Shown here one piece after another: positions 10,801 through 23,000 of a stretch of DNA of 64,000 nucleotides. The position numbers and the translations under genes are program-made. How positions within the stretch are numbered: position 1 is the stretch's first letter; the number at the start of each line of letters is the position of its first letter. The notes under the pieces were generated by a model. That model saw only the letters and a list, made by a program, of their open reading frames with translations, ran no database searches and was not told the origin of the DNA. Origin of the DNA: Strix aluco (Eukaryota; Chordata; Aves; Strigiformes; Strigidae); the NCBI RefSeq assembly GCF_031877795.1, contig NC_133943.1:13137001-13201000 (forward strand). Reading direction: 5' to 3'.

Positions 10801-13800
10801 CCTCCCATTTCACCAGGATCCCAAAACTAGATTAGCTAGCTCAGCAACAGCTTGCACACTAATTTAAGCCAATTTGAGTGCTTTTACACCCTGTGATGCT
10901 TTCCTGCTGCTGAGGAGGAAGAGCTTTACCAATTCTGGTTCTCTGTGTTCACCCATACCTTTCACTGTTCTGGGTACATGGTTTCTCTATCACTCCTCAT
11001 GCATTTTTGTTGTCTGATCTACCTTACTAAACCTAGTTTTTCTACTGGATTAGTTTTCTCTAATTTTGGAGAGTAATATTGGTTCACAGAGGGATCTGAA
11101 GCCAGCAAGGATGCACAGCCCTGACCAGCAAGAGGTAAGCAGGGTCTCTTCCTTCTGCCCTGTTAAACTGGGATGATGTGATTTTTGGAGGTGTGTCTAA
11201 ATCTGGCTTGTCCTATTCCCTGCAAGAGCCACCACTGAGGGGGCTGGGCAAAAAATGCCCAGGGGAAGATCCTACAAACTGTGTGAAGCTGTGCCCTCGC
11301 TCTACTGCCTTAGCTGGGTCAGGCTTAACACAGGACTATCAGCAAGCTGCTCAGAGGCACGGGAGCTCTGTGCCCTTGCAGGTGGCAGAGATGAGAGCAG
11401 GGTGGCCCCTTTCTGTGGGGGGTTCATGATTTTGGAGAGTTGCAACCTGCTTTCCTCTGCTGTTGGTAGAAGCAAGCTATGAATGATTTATGGGTTGGTT
11501 TTGGGTTTTTTTTAAGACAGTGTTACAGGATCAGGACTGTTCTCAGGAGCTGTAATCATTAAGCCTGACTGGCTAGTATGAAGGGCTTTAACCCCAGTGA
11601 GCTGCTGTTGGGTGTATATCCATGTCAGACTAAGCCCGTGATGGTGCAAGGAAAGAACAATAGTACCGATAGTATTCTAGGGTTTAAGCAAAATATTGTT
11701 GTACTTCTGTGTATCTTGAAGAGTCTGTTTTATTCAAAGACTTTTAAATGGTTGCAGTTCCTAGTTTTCTGCTGATGCTGAGTGCGTTGAGCTGGGATGC
11801 TCGTGCCTTGCCTTGGGGCACCGAGAGCCCCCAGGAGAGGATCATGGGCCTGTTACTGCCCAGCAGCCTGAAATACCTGAGCTTCATGCCTGAGAACTAG
11901 CATGATGCATGAGTCAGCCCCTCCTGGTTTTCCCTTTCAAGCACACCATTCCCTCATCCCTGTTTCTTCCTGGCCTGAGCACTAATTTCCTTGTTCCTCC
12001 TCTCAGCCTGTGGTTTATGTGGAAATTAGAAACTCTGTGAACATACCCTTCCTTGTAGAAGTCTTTCACTTCTTGACCTGCCTGTCAAGGACTCAGGGGA
12101 CGCAGTGTCTCCAGCGCAAAGTTGCTAAACATGCAGGGAGGAACACGGGGCCACGATGGGGGTTACAGCAGTGCTAAAGTGGGGCATGGGGAGCTGCGGG
12201 TCACAGGCTTGTGCCGTCCTGACGTAACTCTGCAGTTTCTACTGTTGTACCTGGCTCATTTCAAGTGCAGAAATGGCCCTTGGCAGTGGGAAGGGGCTGG
12301 GAGTGGGGACATGGCTACCAGGAGATAGGACAGTGGGGACAGTGCAGAGAGCTCTCAGTAGCCATGTGGCGCCCAGGGCTATGTGATGTTACTGTGGGCC
12401 TGCCATAACATGCTCTTCAGGGACGTTGTGCTACTTAGTGAGGCAGCATTGGCAAAACCTGGAAGAAGAGAAAAATAGACGTCCCCCTGACTCTTTATTG
12501 TTGCTTTTTTTTTTTTTTAGCATTGGGATCCTGACTGCTGAGTGTTAACTGGTGTAACTGAGGGTGGGCTCACCTGGGGAGCAGGGCAAACCAGTGACCC
12601 GGATCCTTCTGAGTCTCTCAGAAGGAAGATGCAGTCAAGACTTGAAGGCATCGATCTGTTGGGTCTGCTTGGTGAGGCACTCGGGGCGTGTCGGGCACAT
12701 GGCCAGGGTCGCACAGGGGAGGTGCTGCCTTGCTCTGGTGCCTTCCCTTTGTTTCCAACTCTGATATTGCATCATTACTTTCCAGACACTCCATGCACAT
12801 TGAGTTCATGGTTAATGTTAATTTTCCACAGTGAAAATATTTTTGTATGTTTGTTTTTCTTTTCGCTGTTAGCACTGAAGTGTATGCTTTAAAAAAAAAA
12901 CCAACAACAACCAAAACCAAAAAAGCCTTGAGGTCCTTTTGTGTAGACCAGCCCTGAAGGGGAGGAAAAGGGCTTTAAGAGGCTGAATTAAGGGTCAGAA
13001 GCTGCATGAAGTAGGAGTTGTCCTTGGGCTCATCTAGTGCTGAGCACTTCCCACCCTGCTCATGTTTGTGCAGAGTGCTCAGACAGTGTGAAATCACGGC
13101 TTCACCCAAGCTGGAAGCGCACTGCTGCGTCGCATTGGGGATGGATGCGGGAGGGAGAAGGCTCTGTGGGAGTGGAGACAAGCTCCTGTGGCAGAGAAAA
13201 CCTCCTCTGCCTTGGAGGGGCCTGAGCAGGCACAAGCGTTCACAGCCAGGTCCATGCTGGTCTCTAATGAGCCACAAGCTGAACCAGCTGAGCCTTTTCT
13301 CTGTTGCTGCCTGAACACTGAAGGTGGGTGCTCCTGCCTTGCCTCCCTGCCCTGGCGTGCTGGATGTGCCCGAGGGACTCGCTTGTGTCAAAATGTGGTG
13401 CAAGGGACAGCTCTGACACTTGTGGTGATGGAGAATGCTGCAGCATAACAGGTCTTGTGGGAGGGTGGCAGATGTGGATGGCATCCTGTTCAGCCAGGTG
13501 TTGGTCCTTCCCTCCTGATGGCATTTACCCATGTGCTCGCCCAGCTACCACCATCCCCAGCTCTTCTCCCGCCATACCAGAGGTGCAGGCAGCTGCCTGC
13601 ACTGCGGTGAGCAGACTGTGTGGGAGTGGTGCTCTCTTGGGACAGCTTGGCTGTGAAAACCAAAGCTCTTTATTTGGTGATTTTTTTTCCAGAAACTTTG
13701 TGTTTCTCGAATAAAGAGACCTTATGTAAATCTCAGTTTCAGTTTTAAAACGAAGTAAATAACTGTTTGGCTGGAGGGCAATGGCAGCCCAAACCAAAAT

Positions 13801-16800
13801 GCAGCTTGAAGATGCAGGAGCAAGCCAGAATGTGTTCTTTTTTTAAAATTCTCCAAAGTCTGAGCCAGTCATTTTGAGTTTTGTGCAGGGTTTTCCCCCA
13901 CTTTTAGTATTTCGGTGATTGGCCCTCTAGTGACCCAGGCATGCTTGTACTTTGCCAGCTGCCCTTCCCTCCCTCTTCTCCTGGGTGAGGCAGGAGGAGG
14001 GAAGCCCACAGCTCCTTGAGATGATTCCTCTTGCAGGATTGGGCTGAGTGGAGACACTTTGTTCAGCATGCAAGTTGCTCTTAAGGCATCGTAAGAGGAA
14101 ATTAATCTTTTTCAGAGGAACCTGTGCAAGAGGAACCCACATGTATCACTTCAAATGCTCATGCCTCTTTCACAGAAATACTTACAGTACGTGGTATCTT
14201 TAAATGTCTTCAGCCCAGTGGGAGGTTAAACAATCTGGAGAATCTGTTCCTCTCCCTCTTGCCTGCTATATTTTATTTGGGTTTTCTGTTGCTTGGAGTC
14301 CTTGATGGCAGCAGATGCCTGGGCTGGGGTTTGAGCTGTGCAGTGCACAGTGCTGCTCCTGAGGGAAGGACCTCATAGCCCCAAACTGAAATCAAACAGT
14401 CTCGCACTGAGTACTCAGCAGGCATCAGTGGTTCTCTTTATAATTTTCATTTTGATATTCCAGATTTAAAAGACTCGTTTGCAGGTTTTTCCTTTCACTA
14501 GAATAAAAAGGACGCTTTGCCAGACAGTTATAACTTCCCTTGCTTCTCATCTGGGGAAACCAACTCACGTCCCCCTGAGAGGGCTGACACTGGGAGGAAA
14601 CGCTCCCTGCTGGGGCCTTCTCTGGAGATAACAAGGGAAGACAAGTGACTGAGCTGATCTAATTGCTCACTGCTGCTTCCCCTCCACACTCTTCTTCTCA
14701 GGTTTATTCCCTGTGGTGCTCCTCCATACCCTCCCAGCTCTAGTACCTGCCTGGTGCCAAGTGGGTTCAGTTCATAAAATCAGTGGAGAACTAACTTGAC
14801 TACAAATAAACCCCAAATAATATGAAAACCCACCCCAAAAATACTCACTTCTGGGGATGGGTAATGCACTGAATCAAGAGGAAAGAACTGAGGAGGGAGC
14901 AAGGTCTCTGAGTTTTGGCAGAGTGGGCTGTGAGTGCTACTGGATTAATTAAAGCTGTACTATGTAATTTCCCTCTTGGGTGCAGCACAGCTCGGTGGAG
15001 GCAATATCCTCCCATGCATCCCACCACCTCCCGTGAGCTGCCCCTAACGTGTACAGTTGCTGGGGGACCCGTGTGGGTGTAGAGACCTGCCCACAGCCCA
15101 GCCCAGAGCAGTTATTTCCCTTTGGGGCTCTGGGGCTTTCAGGGTGGGAGTGTGGGGCTGGGCAAGGAGGGAAAAATGCAGTTCTTGAACTGCTGCTGCC
15201 TTTGGGAAGCTGCCTGCAGATGCACCCCAGGACACCCTAAATGCTTTGGAATAAGAGATGTATTCTGTGAGCAACCACTGTCAAGGAAAGGACACCTGCT
15301 ATCTGGGTGAGCAGCTTCAGGGGAATGGACAGATCCCATTCTTTCACCTTGCAGGTTTTCTTGCACAGAGAGCAGAAAACTCTGTGCATTCCCCAGCCTG
15401 CTGGGGAGAAATAGTCCTGTTGCACCAGCCCCTACAAAATCCATTGCTAACCCAAGATGTCTGTGGAATCTGTAACGCAGTTTTGAAATACCCTCTGGGA
15501 AATCACTTTTATATATGTCAAGACTATTCCAGCAGTACTTTTGTTCAGCTTTATTTTATAAAATGTATTTGAAAGGATTTTTGTAAGATATAACACAATT
15601 ACTGTAGTTCATGAAAATCATGCAAGTATTTTGACTTGTAAAAATAAGATTAAAAAAAAATATTTGTTCTTATGAGATATCCCTTCAATGCCTACATATG
15701 AGGATTAGAGGAGCTGGAATTTCATGAGAATTTTCACCAAGTGATAAAGAAGATGAGAAATATGACTGGAAACCAAGAAGATGCATCTGATAGTGAGGAA
15801 GAGACTCCTTCCCTCTGGCTACAGAGACAGAGGCCTCTGTGTTGCTGAACGTTGGATGCCCTGGGGCACGGCAGCCAGACTGAGCGGCTTTATAGAAGAA
15901 CTCTTTGCTCTGGTAATAGTGAACCATTTTGGAGCATGTCCCTGTATTAGCTGATACAGAGGAGAAAAAAAAAGTTGCTAAGCTCAGTTTAGCAAAAGTA
16001 AAAAGCTCAGATGAGCAAAAGTTCAGCTTTTTAGTTTTCTGGGTTTTTTTCCATACAGTTTAGAATCAAAACATTGATTTCGTAGCATCTGTAATATTTG
16101 ACATACAACATCAAAAAGCAAAGCAGCAGTAAGATAGGGTCTAGCTGTAGCATTAAGCCCTCAAGGAGGATCTCAGCAGCACCACAAGCATCTCCTTCCA
16201 GCAAAAGCTGGAGGGGATGAAGGAAGGGGGTTATTAATGAACTTGTTTCTGGAGTGAAGGCTCATGCTGCCTTTACCAGTTGAGTCTTATCTGTAAAGTT
16301 CACCCTCCACCGTGGCTCGAGGCCCACAGGTATTTGGCTTGCACAGTCCACTTTAGGTTCTGGTCACAGCTTACCAACACTTGTCTGAAACCAGATGCAG
16401 GACACCAGTGCTGGTATATTGAAGCTGAAATCTGAGAAACGCCAGTGGTGCTCAGTGCAACAGCTTGGGTCTTATGAGGAGTCTTACCTTTAACTTTAAA
16501 AACGAGATCTCTCTTTTGTGTCATCTCCTATTTAGACCAGAGACCTTTACTTGTTAGTACTGCTTTGATGAGGCAGAGAGCCACTCTTACTTTTACAACT
16601 TTAGCTGACAACTTCCTGACCCTTAAGCAGCTAGTAAAGTGTAACTCCATATTAGCAAGGATTATTACTATTATGGGGTGTAGGGGAAGGAGGTGCAGTG
16701 ATAGTCTCCAGCATCGGTGGGACTTCTGTGCTCAGCTTTCAGGAAATGGTTGTTCATTTTCATGCTATATAATATTCAAAGCATTCCACACCAGTATTTG

Positions 16801-17075
16801 AATTACGTGTCCATGGCATGTTGGAATCCTCACGGAAAACATAATGGGCGGCTTTGAGACTTAGCAATTCATGAGGCTGCTTAAAGGTGAGTCCTACTGG
16901 TCCTGGTACCCTGTGGACTAGTTGATGACATCAAGTAAATATCTAAATAGCCAATACAGGCTGTTAGCGCCAAAAATGTGGAATTGTATGATAATCCCAC
17001 ACATGTCCAGGCTACACTTTGCTGGACTGAGGTCTCATGCATTTCCTACTTTTTCCCACAGACTAGTTTCTCATC
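7831..17075. other. Intergenic region between CCNJL and C1QTNF2
   Basis: No exon with recognisable homology was found on either strand. The part from about 12.5 to 13.6 kb is more GC-rich and produces several overlapping ORFs on both strands (up to 185 codons), none resembling a known family. Short tracts include T runs at 12505-12518 and A-rich sequence near 12890. The left end may include upstream CCNJL promoter sequence, and the right end probably includes the C1QTNF2 3' untranslated region; a reverse-strand AATAAA at 15550-15555 is one possible polyadenylation signal. Confidence 0.6.
10714..10751. repeat. (CA)n microsatellite running into a C-rich tract
   Basis: A CA dinucleotide run of about eight units passes into CCCCACCCC and then an uninterrupted run of C. 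This is a simple repeat likely to vary in length between individuals. Confidence 0.9.
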
Positions 17076-17689
17076 TTATATTTCATTGATATAATCTTGA
17101 TCAGGATATATCAGGAAGCCAGTAAATAAGCTGTCTGTCCAGTAGGGATCATAAAAGAGCCCATTTTGTTCTGAGTAAAAGATCTGCAGCCATACTTCAT
17201 CCTCCTGCTTCAGAGAAAGGATGGTTGATCCAGAGGCAACATCATGGTTCCCAGTGTTGGCATCAAAAGTCTTGATCCGGTACTGCCCGTTGTGGACCAA
17301 GCCAATGGCCAAGTGTTTGTTGGCCAAAGTGATATCATAAGTGAAGTAGTAAATACCTGGGATGCTGCATATAAATTTCCCACTGGAAGCATTGTAATGT
17401 CCTCCCTCATTCATCAGGATCCTGTCAAATTTGATGGGCAGCCTTTCCCTTGGGTAGCTCTTTGACACTGCCACAGAGAAGGCAGATTTGGCTTTGTTGG
17501 CGTTACAGGTGCAGGGTCCTGGCATCCCGGTCTCACCCTTGTTCCCTTTAGGCCCTTTCTTTCCCGGTGCCCCGTTTTTTCCAGGATTACCCTTTAAACC
17601 CTTGGGCCCTCGTGGGCCTGCCTTGCCAATTGCTCCTGCTTTTCCCTTTGGTCCTGGTTTGCCGGGGTTTCCTGTTCTGCCTTGTGGAC
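17076..17689 (-). CDS. C1QTNF2: C1QTNF2 coding exon 2 (collagen part and C1q domain)
   Basis: The exon starts after GTTATTTGTCTTCTAG and continues the split Gly codon (G|GT). It encodes residues 81-284 and ends with a stop at 17078-17076 after DQDYINEI. The whole globular domain is in this single exon, as is typical for CTRP genes. The 3' untranslated region continues leftward; its end is not clear. Confidence 0.96.
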
Positions 17690-19265
17690 CTAGAAGACAA
17701 ATAACCTTGTAAATTTTTCAGTGAAAGAGATGATATGGCAAGTGGAAAGGGGTTGTATCGTCGTAGCAGTGTATTTTCATTTAGGAGGAAAACCTTGCTG
17801 GTGAGAATCCTGATGAAATACCACCTGGAGCTGGACATCTGACAGGTCTGACTAAGCATGTTAAGTAGGTGGTTGGCATGATAACAGTGGGACTTGGGAG
17901 CAGGAGAGTCTGTCCCTTTTAAGGATCAAAAGGCTGGTTCAATTATCTGGCTCACTTGAGAAAAACGAGTAATTAATTATAAATCTAGCCAAGAACAAGC
18001 TTTAAATGTTTGGGTTTTTTAGAAGCGGGACAGGTTTGTGAAGACTTTAGAACCTAGGTTTGAGCTGATAGAGTGCTTGTAATCTCTTCTCTCTCTTTTT
18101 TTTTTTTTCTTTTTTTACACTTAACATGAAACTGTTTAAAAAAAAAAAAAAAAATTCTAGGTATAGTAAAAAGCCCAGCCTAGCTGGTGGATTGAACAGT
18201 TGTGAATCAGACACCCAGTGCAGGGACTGCCTTGAGATGGGAAGCGAGTTGGACTGTGACAGTGATGCTGAAACTCCTGCATGTTGCTGATTGCGGTAAT
18301 GTCTGATATAAGACAAATTCATGGGGATTTGTACCCTGTCTCTTGACCTGCTGTAGCAAGACTAGATTTAAATGCAGCTGTGGGTGGAAACCTGTTCTCC
18401 AGATTCCCTCTTTTGGGCGTGGGAGAAGAGAGTAAGATGCAGCTTTGTCAAGCTGGCGTTATGCTGAATCAGGAGTGCACTCTAGTGTGGCAACGGGAAA
18501 TCGCTGCTTTCTCACCATAGCTGGTCCTGGTGCTGACTGACTGTAAGGCTGGATCTAAAGCAGAGCCTCACTCAGGATTAAAGAAGGGTTGTTATTTGCT
18601 TTGATTTAGATTGAGCATGGGCAGAGCAGTGCCTGTCATCCAGCTAGAGCACTTTGGGGAATAAGTACTTTATTTTTTCACCTGACTTTGTTTTGCTTGA
18701 GAGCAGGAATCAGAGCCCACTGCTTTGTCTCATCTAGAGAGCATGTATCAGAACAGGGAAAATCTCACTTAAAATGAAGGCAACAGGAATTGCGTACAGC
18801 ATTAAGATGCTATCAGCAAATAATGCGAGTCTGAACCACCCTGGCAGGAGCTGACAAGCGTGAGATGTTGAAGGTGGGAGAGTGGAAATTTCTAGAAGAG
18901 TTTCCTATGAGATGTTGTCTGTCCTGGGGCTCGGATTTGGGGTGACAGGTTGCTGTTAACTCAGCTGTTGCACTATTGCTTTTACATTTTACCCTTGTTG
19001 TGGTAAGAAGCGTTTTTCTCCTACCTTCATCGCCGTGCTCGCCTTTATCCCCGTCCTTGCCATCCTTGCCATCTTTGCCCGGGAAGCCCATTCTGCCGAC
19101 CGTCCCTGGAGCCCCGGGTGCGCCAGGTGGGCCGGGTGGCCCGGGGGGTCCCGGCAGGCTGCACGCCAGCTGGGGACCTTCCTGCAGCGCTCCCTTGGCA
19201 AAGCCCCCGAGAATGTGGTTTGCCACACAGGGCACAGTCCAGAGGAGGAGGACAGCGGAGATCAT
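17076..19265 (-). CDS. C1QTNF2: Complement C1q tumor necrosis factor-related protein 2 (CTRP2), spliced gene
   Basis: Two coding exons (19265-19025 and 17689-17076) join in frame across a 1,335-bp GT-AG intron to give 284 residues, against 285 in human. In order: a signal peptide ([15 protein letters not shown], about residues 1-16), a short variable segment with a cysteine near 35, an uninterrupted run of Gly-X-Y triplets (about 38-139), a CTC cysteine pair near 140-142, and a C1q globular domain (about 146-284) containing the family sequences [21 protein letters not shown] and [12 protein letters not shown] proteins are secreted, form trimers through the C1q domain and larger oligomers through the collagen stalk; CTRP2 is linked to lipid and glucose metabolism in mammals. 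The collagen run codes a shadow ORF on the opposite strand, which is not a gene. Identity is firm; the noncoding 5' exon is not certain. Confidence 0.97.
18096..18154. repeat. T-tract and A-tract inverted pair in the C1QTNF2 intron
   Basis: A T-rich run (18096-18116, one C inside) is followed 21 bases later by 17 consecutive A (18138-18154). The two could pair as a hairpin in the transcript. Simple-sequence origin is the plain explanation. Confidence 0.8.
19025..19265 (-). CDS. C1QTNF2: C1QTNF2 coding exon 1 (signal peptide and start of collagen stalk)
   Basis: Encodes 80 residues plus one base and ends at GAA G|GTAGGA. The exon itself begins at 19273, after the acceptor TCCTTTTTACAG, so eight untranslated bases precede the start codon. 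The start is chosen because the signal peptide follows directly and aligns with the family. Confidence 0.94.
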
Positions 19266-19958
19266 GGCGCAGCCTGTAAAAAGGAGATGGGACGTGGCTG
19301 TTATGTGTGGGTGCAGCGGTGTCCCCTCCACCAGGATGGTGTGTTGTAGACACTTGCATGAAAATGGGAGATAACTGGGCTTTTTTTGGCAGGGTGGGGG
19401 AGCTGTTTGATTTGGTGTGACATGAATTTAAGGATTTGGGTCATGGAGTTTTCTAGGTCTGACCAATATTTTTTTTCAAACTTGCTCTTCTCCAAGTATC
19501 TGTCTGTGGACATCCCTCATTTTGTTTTGTTCCCTGGGCCTCCTTTCCCCTGAACCACAAGTAGCAATGGCAGAGGGGTGCAGAAAGCAACTGCTTGGGA
19601 CTACTGGAGTGGAGGAAGGAGAAAGGGTTTTGGTGTAAATTTCCCCAGTGAGTCCCACTCTGCGGCTGGGTCACTGGGGTTTCTTACCAAGCACAAAACC
19701 TCGTGTGATGCAGGGCTGAATTTAGAAGGGGCTTGCGGAGGCTTTGGGTCAAGGCAGTCCTTACTGCATTTTGCCTGGCGGTATGAACTGAGCCCCTTGG
19801 CTAGCTGAGAATGGCCCGTTCCCCATCGCAGCTCGCCTGCATGGCACTGCACAACCTGCAGCCCAGCCCCTTGCCAAGTCTCCGACTCAGTGTTGGGGTG
19901 CAGCCACCCCTGCAGCTGTGACCAGCCCCCCTGCAGCCTCCACTGGGGGTTTTCTAAC

Positions 19959-20010
19959 CTCTTGCCATGCTGACCAGCGCGGGGGCAGTAGCTCAGTCTT
20001 TATGTTTGTT
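19959..20010 (-). promoter_or_regulatory. C1QTNF2: Possible C1QTNF2 first exon with donor at 19958
   Basis: On the minus strand a CATAAAG motif near 20000 is followed by a GC-rich stretch and then ATGGCAAGAG|GTTAGA. If this donor joins the acceptor at 19274, the upstream ATG is in frame with the C1QTNF2 start and would add six residues. The donor is weak, and other candidates exist further away, notably GTG|GTAAGT ending an exon at 25637 and similar GTAAGT motifs near 29838 and 29905. The start coordinate is approximate. Confidence 0.25.
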
Positions 20011-23000
20011 ACTAATATCCACCCTCGAAAAACAGATAACTGTTAAAACCTCAACCGTTGTTTGTCCCCTGCCTCTGTAAAGTGAGCCATTGCTTTAAGC
20101 ATAGAAAATGCCAAGGGCTTTTTTAGTGCATCCCAGGCTCTGCCTTCATTCACAGTGGGAGGCTGAGCCTCCTGGGCTTGTCTCACTCCACTCCTGGATG
20201 GGGACATAGTGATAGAAAATAATTTCTGGAATAATGCCATTCCCATGAACCTGCTAATAATACAGAGCACCTAATATACAGTAAAATATCCCTCTGGATG
20301 TTTGCGCATGGAGCTGTTTGCAAATAGCTGTGCTTCATGTGCAACTCCTGAGTAACTGCATCTTGAAATAGTGCTGAGATGCATCAGCAGCTTAGAGAAG
20401 ATGCTCAAAATCAGGCTGATTGACAAGAGCCCATCTTCATGCATGACCCACCTGGGACTCTGGGCATTAGAAGCATTTAAAATAGAATTTGGGTTCTGCA
20501 CATGGCTACAGATGTAGTAAAAAAGAGAATTTCCCCTATGGTATCAGTTTCTGACTACCCATGGGAAAAGGTGCTCCTGCCATCCCCTCCCCAGAGCAGA
20601 AGACATCCCTATGCCTGGGCTGAGGGCTTTTTCCTCCCTTTGCTCTGCTGGTGAGGGAGGTTATGGCTATGGCCACCAGCTCCCCAGCAGGGCCAGTGCT
20701 CCCTGGTGGACACTGACCATGGGCTGAGGGGAGATGCTGATGGAGCCCGGCTCTTTTCCACTTGTATGAATACAGAAATAAGCTGGTGGGGGGATGAAAG
20801 GCATCCCTGGCCCTATTGCTTTCTTGCAGCTTCTGTAGGTGGAGTAGCTTGGAGAAATGAGAGATGAAGCCTAAAACTGCCCCATATGAATCTGTGGCTG
20901 GTTGACTGTTTGCTCGGTAGCTCTTTGATTAGGAGAGATCGAGCTAAAGCCAAAGGTGGGGTGTTTTAGGGTTTGTTTTGTTTTGGGTTTTTTAAAAGGA
21001 GTTTTCCATGTACCACTTTGATACAACTCCTGCCCCTGGGCTAAGAGGTGCACACTCTTATTTGATGGAAAAGACTCCTATGAAATTTAGTCTTTTCCCT
21101 TGTTACAGCTACCTCTGACAGAAGGTGATTAAACATTTCACAAGAATTATCTGTTTGCATGGGCTTTCTTATCACATCCTCAAATCCTGCTAATGAAATA
21201 CAGAATATAAGCGAGGATTAAAAGCAAGAAAACTGACTTTCACATATTTCTTCAAGCTTTGGTGCCGAAGCAAATTTGTAGTTAAACACAGATGCAATAG
21301 AAGATGAGCTGGGATATCCCAGACCTTTCAATCTGTCACTGGCCTTTCAGTTAGGCAAGGTCCTGCTTGGGATCAAGTCAAATACTGGGAAGCTATAGCA
21401 TCTCTCCAGTAGTGTTATGTTTAACTCCGGCACTGGAAATAAGATGCTTAAAGTATTGTATAAATTTCATGTTGGCCTTAGTGCTCTCACCCTGGTATCG
21501 GCTCCTGAAGGGATGGAAATGCGTATTACATGCTCCAAATCCAGCGAGCAATATGCTACATATTAATGCTGAGTGGGAGCCCCCCAGATCTGCGATATGT
21601 ATAATTAAGAACATGCAGAGGAGTGGGAAATGCAAAACAGATCTCCAGGCTGGATTCAGCTGCTAAGTCATTTTGTTCTTCAGCTCTCTTGCTTTTCTTA
21701 TACCTAAGTTTACTTGTTGTTGGTGAAAGCTGTTGATTTAATGGTCTTGTGAGACAGAAATCACCAACCAGTATTAATGTGGACAGTTGAATAAAGGCTT
21801 CTCAGTTCACAGAAAGGGAAACAAAACGTTAAAATGCTTGCAGAGTGGGGAGATCCCAAGGAAAGCTCCATCCCTGCTTCCTAGTAACCACCTCAAATAG
21901 GGCAGAAGAGAAGTGAGAGGCATATGGAGGTGGATGACACTAATAAGTTGTGGCAAGGGAAAACGTCATTGTGGAGCATAACCTGGAAAAAAGCTGGGAC
22001 TGCTTCATGTAGAGAAGAAATGGGCAAGAGGGAGCACAGGGCAGGAGGACAGCTCCTTCTCTTAAAGTTTCTTACCATAAGAACTTCTATTACCTTCAGA
22101 CAACCCAGCTAGTTGACCTGATGGGATAAAAAGTGGCAAACACAAAATACCCCGAGGCTGGGAGGTTAGTAGTACTGATACTTGGGTAGACGGGGAATAT
22201 TTGACTACCTGGAGCCCTGCTCTGGCACAGCTCCCAAGTCGGTGTTAATTAACGGCTCCACAAGAACATTTCATCCCATATCACAGCAGTGTGTGTGGGA
22301 TGCAAAGCACAGTCACATTCACAAGAGAATCTATAAATAACCTCTTAAAGAAATCTCTTTGAAAGAAAACAAACCTCATGCTGTTCCACCTTAAAAGGAA
22401 AATTGCTCCTCGATGTAGAACGTATGAGCTCCAAAAAGCAAATTGGAAACAGATCAGCATCTTTCCTCTCCACAGTACGGGCGGCAGGCCTGTCACTGGA
22501 GGCCATGCAGCATGGTTTCGGCTGAGGTCTTACTTTTCTAATGACACTTTAATTAATGTCTTTGCTAATAGGGTTTTGAAGACTTTTTGGCCATGACCAG
22601 TGCTTGTTGTGCGAGAGTGTGCACTGTGCCCAGGGGCTTACAGGAGCTGACTGGTGGTGGAGGACTGCTTAGGGAGGAGAGGAGATCCTGCATTGTCTGA
22701 CTGAGTGCAGGCACCAGGCGATGGCTGTAATTTGTACCTGCCACTGAAATGTGAATGTTCAGCTCCTCAGCACCTGGGGAGAGCACTGGTATCAGGCATT
22801 GATTTCAGCACGGGAAAAGAAGTGGACCAGCTTCACTTAAACAAGCTAGCTCATTGTCTGCAGCACAGGCACAGCTGGCCAGGCCTCAGGGCTGCCATGC
22901 CCCAGCTTCTCCCCAGCAGAGCCTGGGGCAGCACCAGCACTTCTTTGAGGTTATCAAGTACATTGGTGCTGAGCTTGGGCCAGAGCAGAGGTGCTCCAGG

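Noticed and set aside
12975-13532. 185-codon minus-strand ORF in intergenic DNA, with several overlapping ORFs on both strands
   Set aside because: No resemblance to a known family, no clear splice or promoter context; local GC-richness lowers stop frequency.
17488-17712. Proline-rich + strand ORF opposite C1QTNF2
   Set aside because: Reverse reading of collagen Gly-X-Y codons; a shadow of the true gene.
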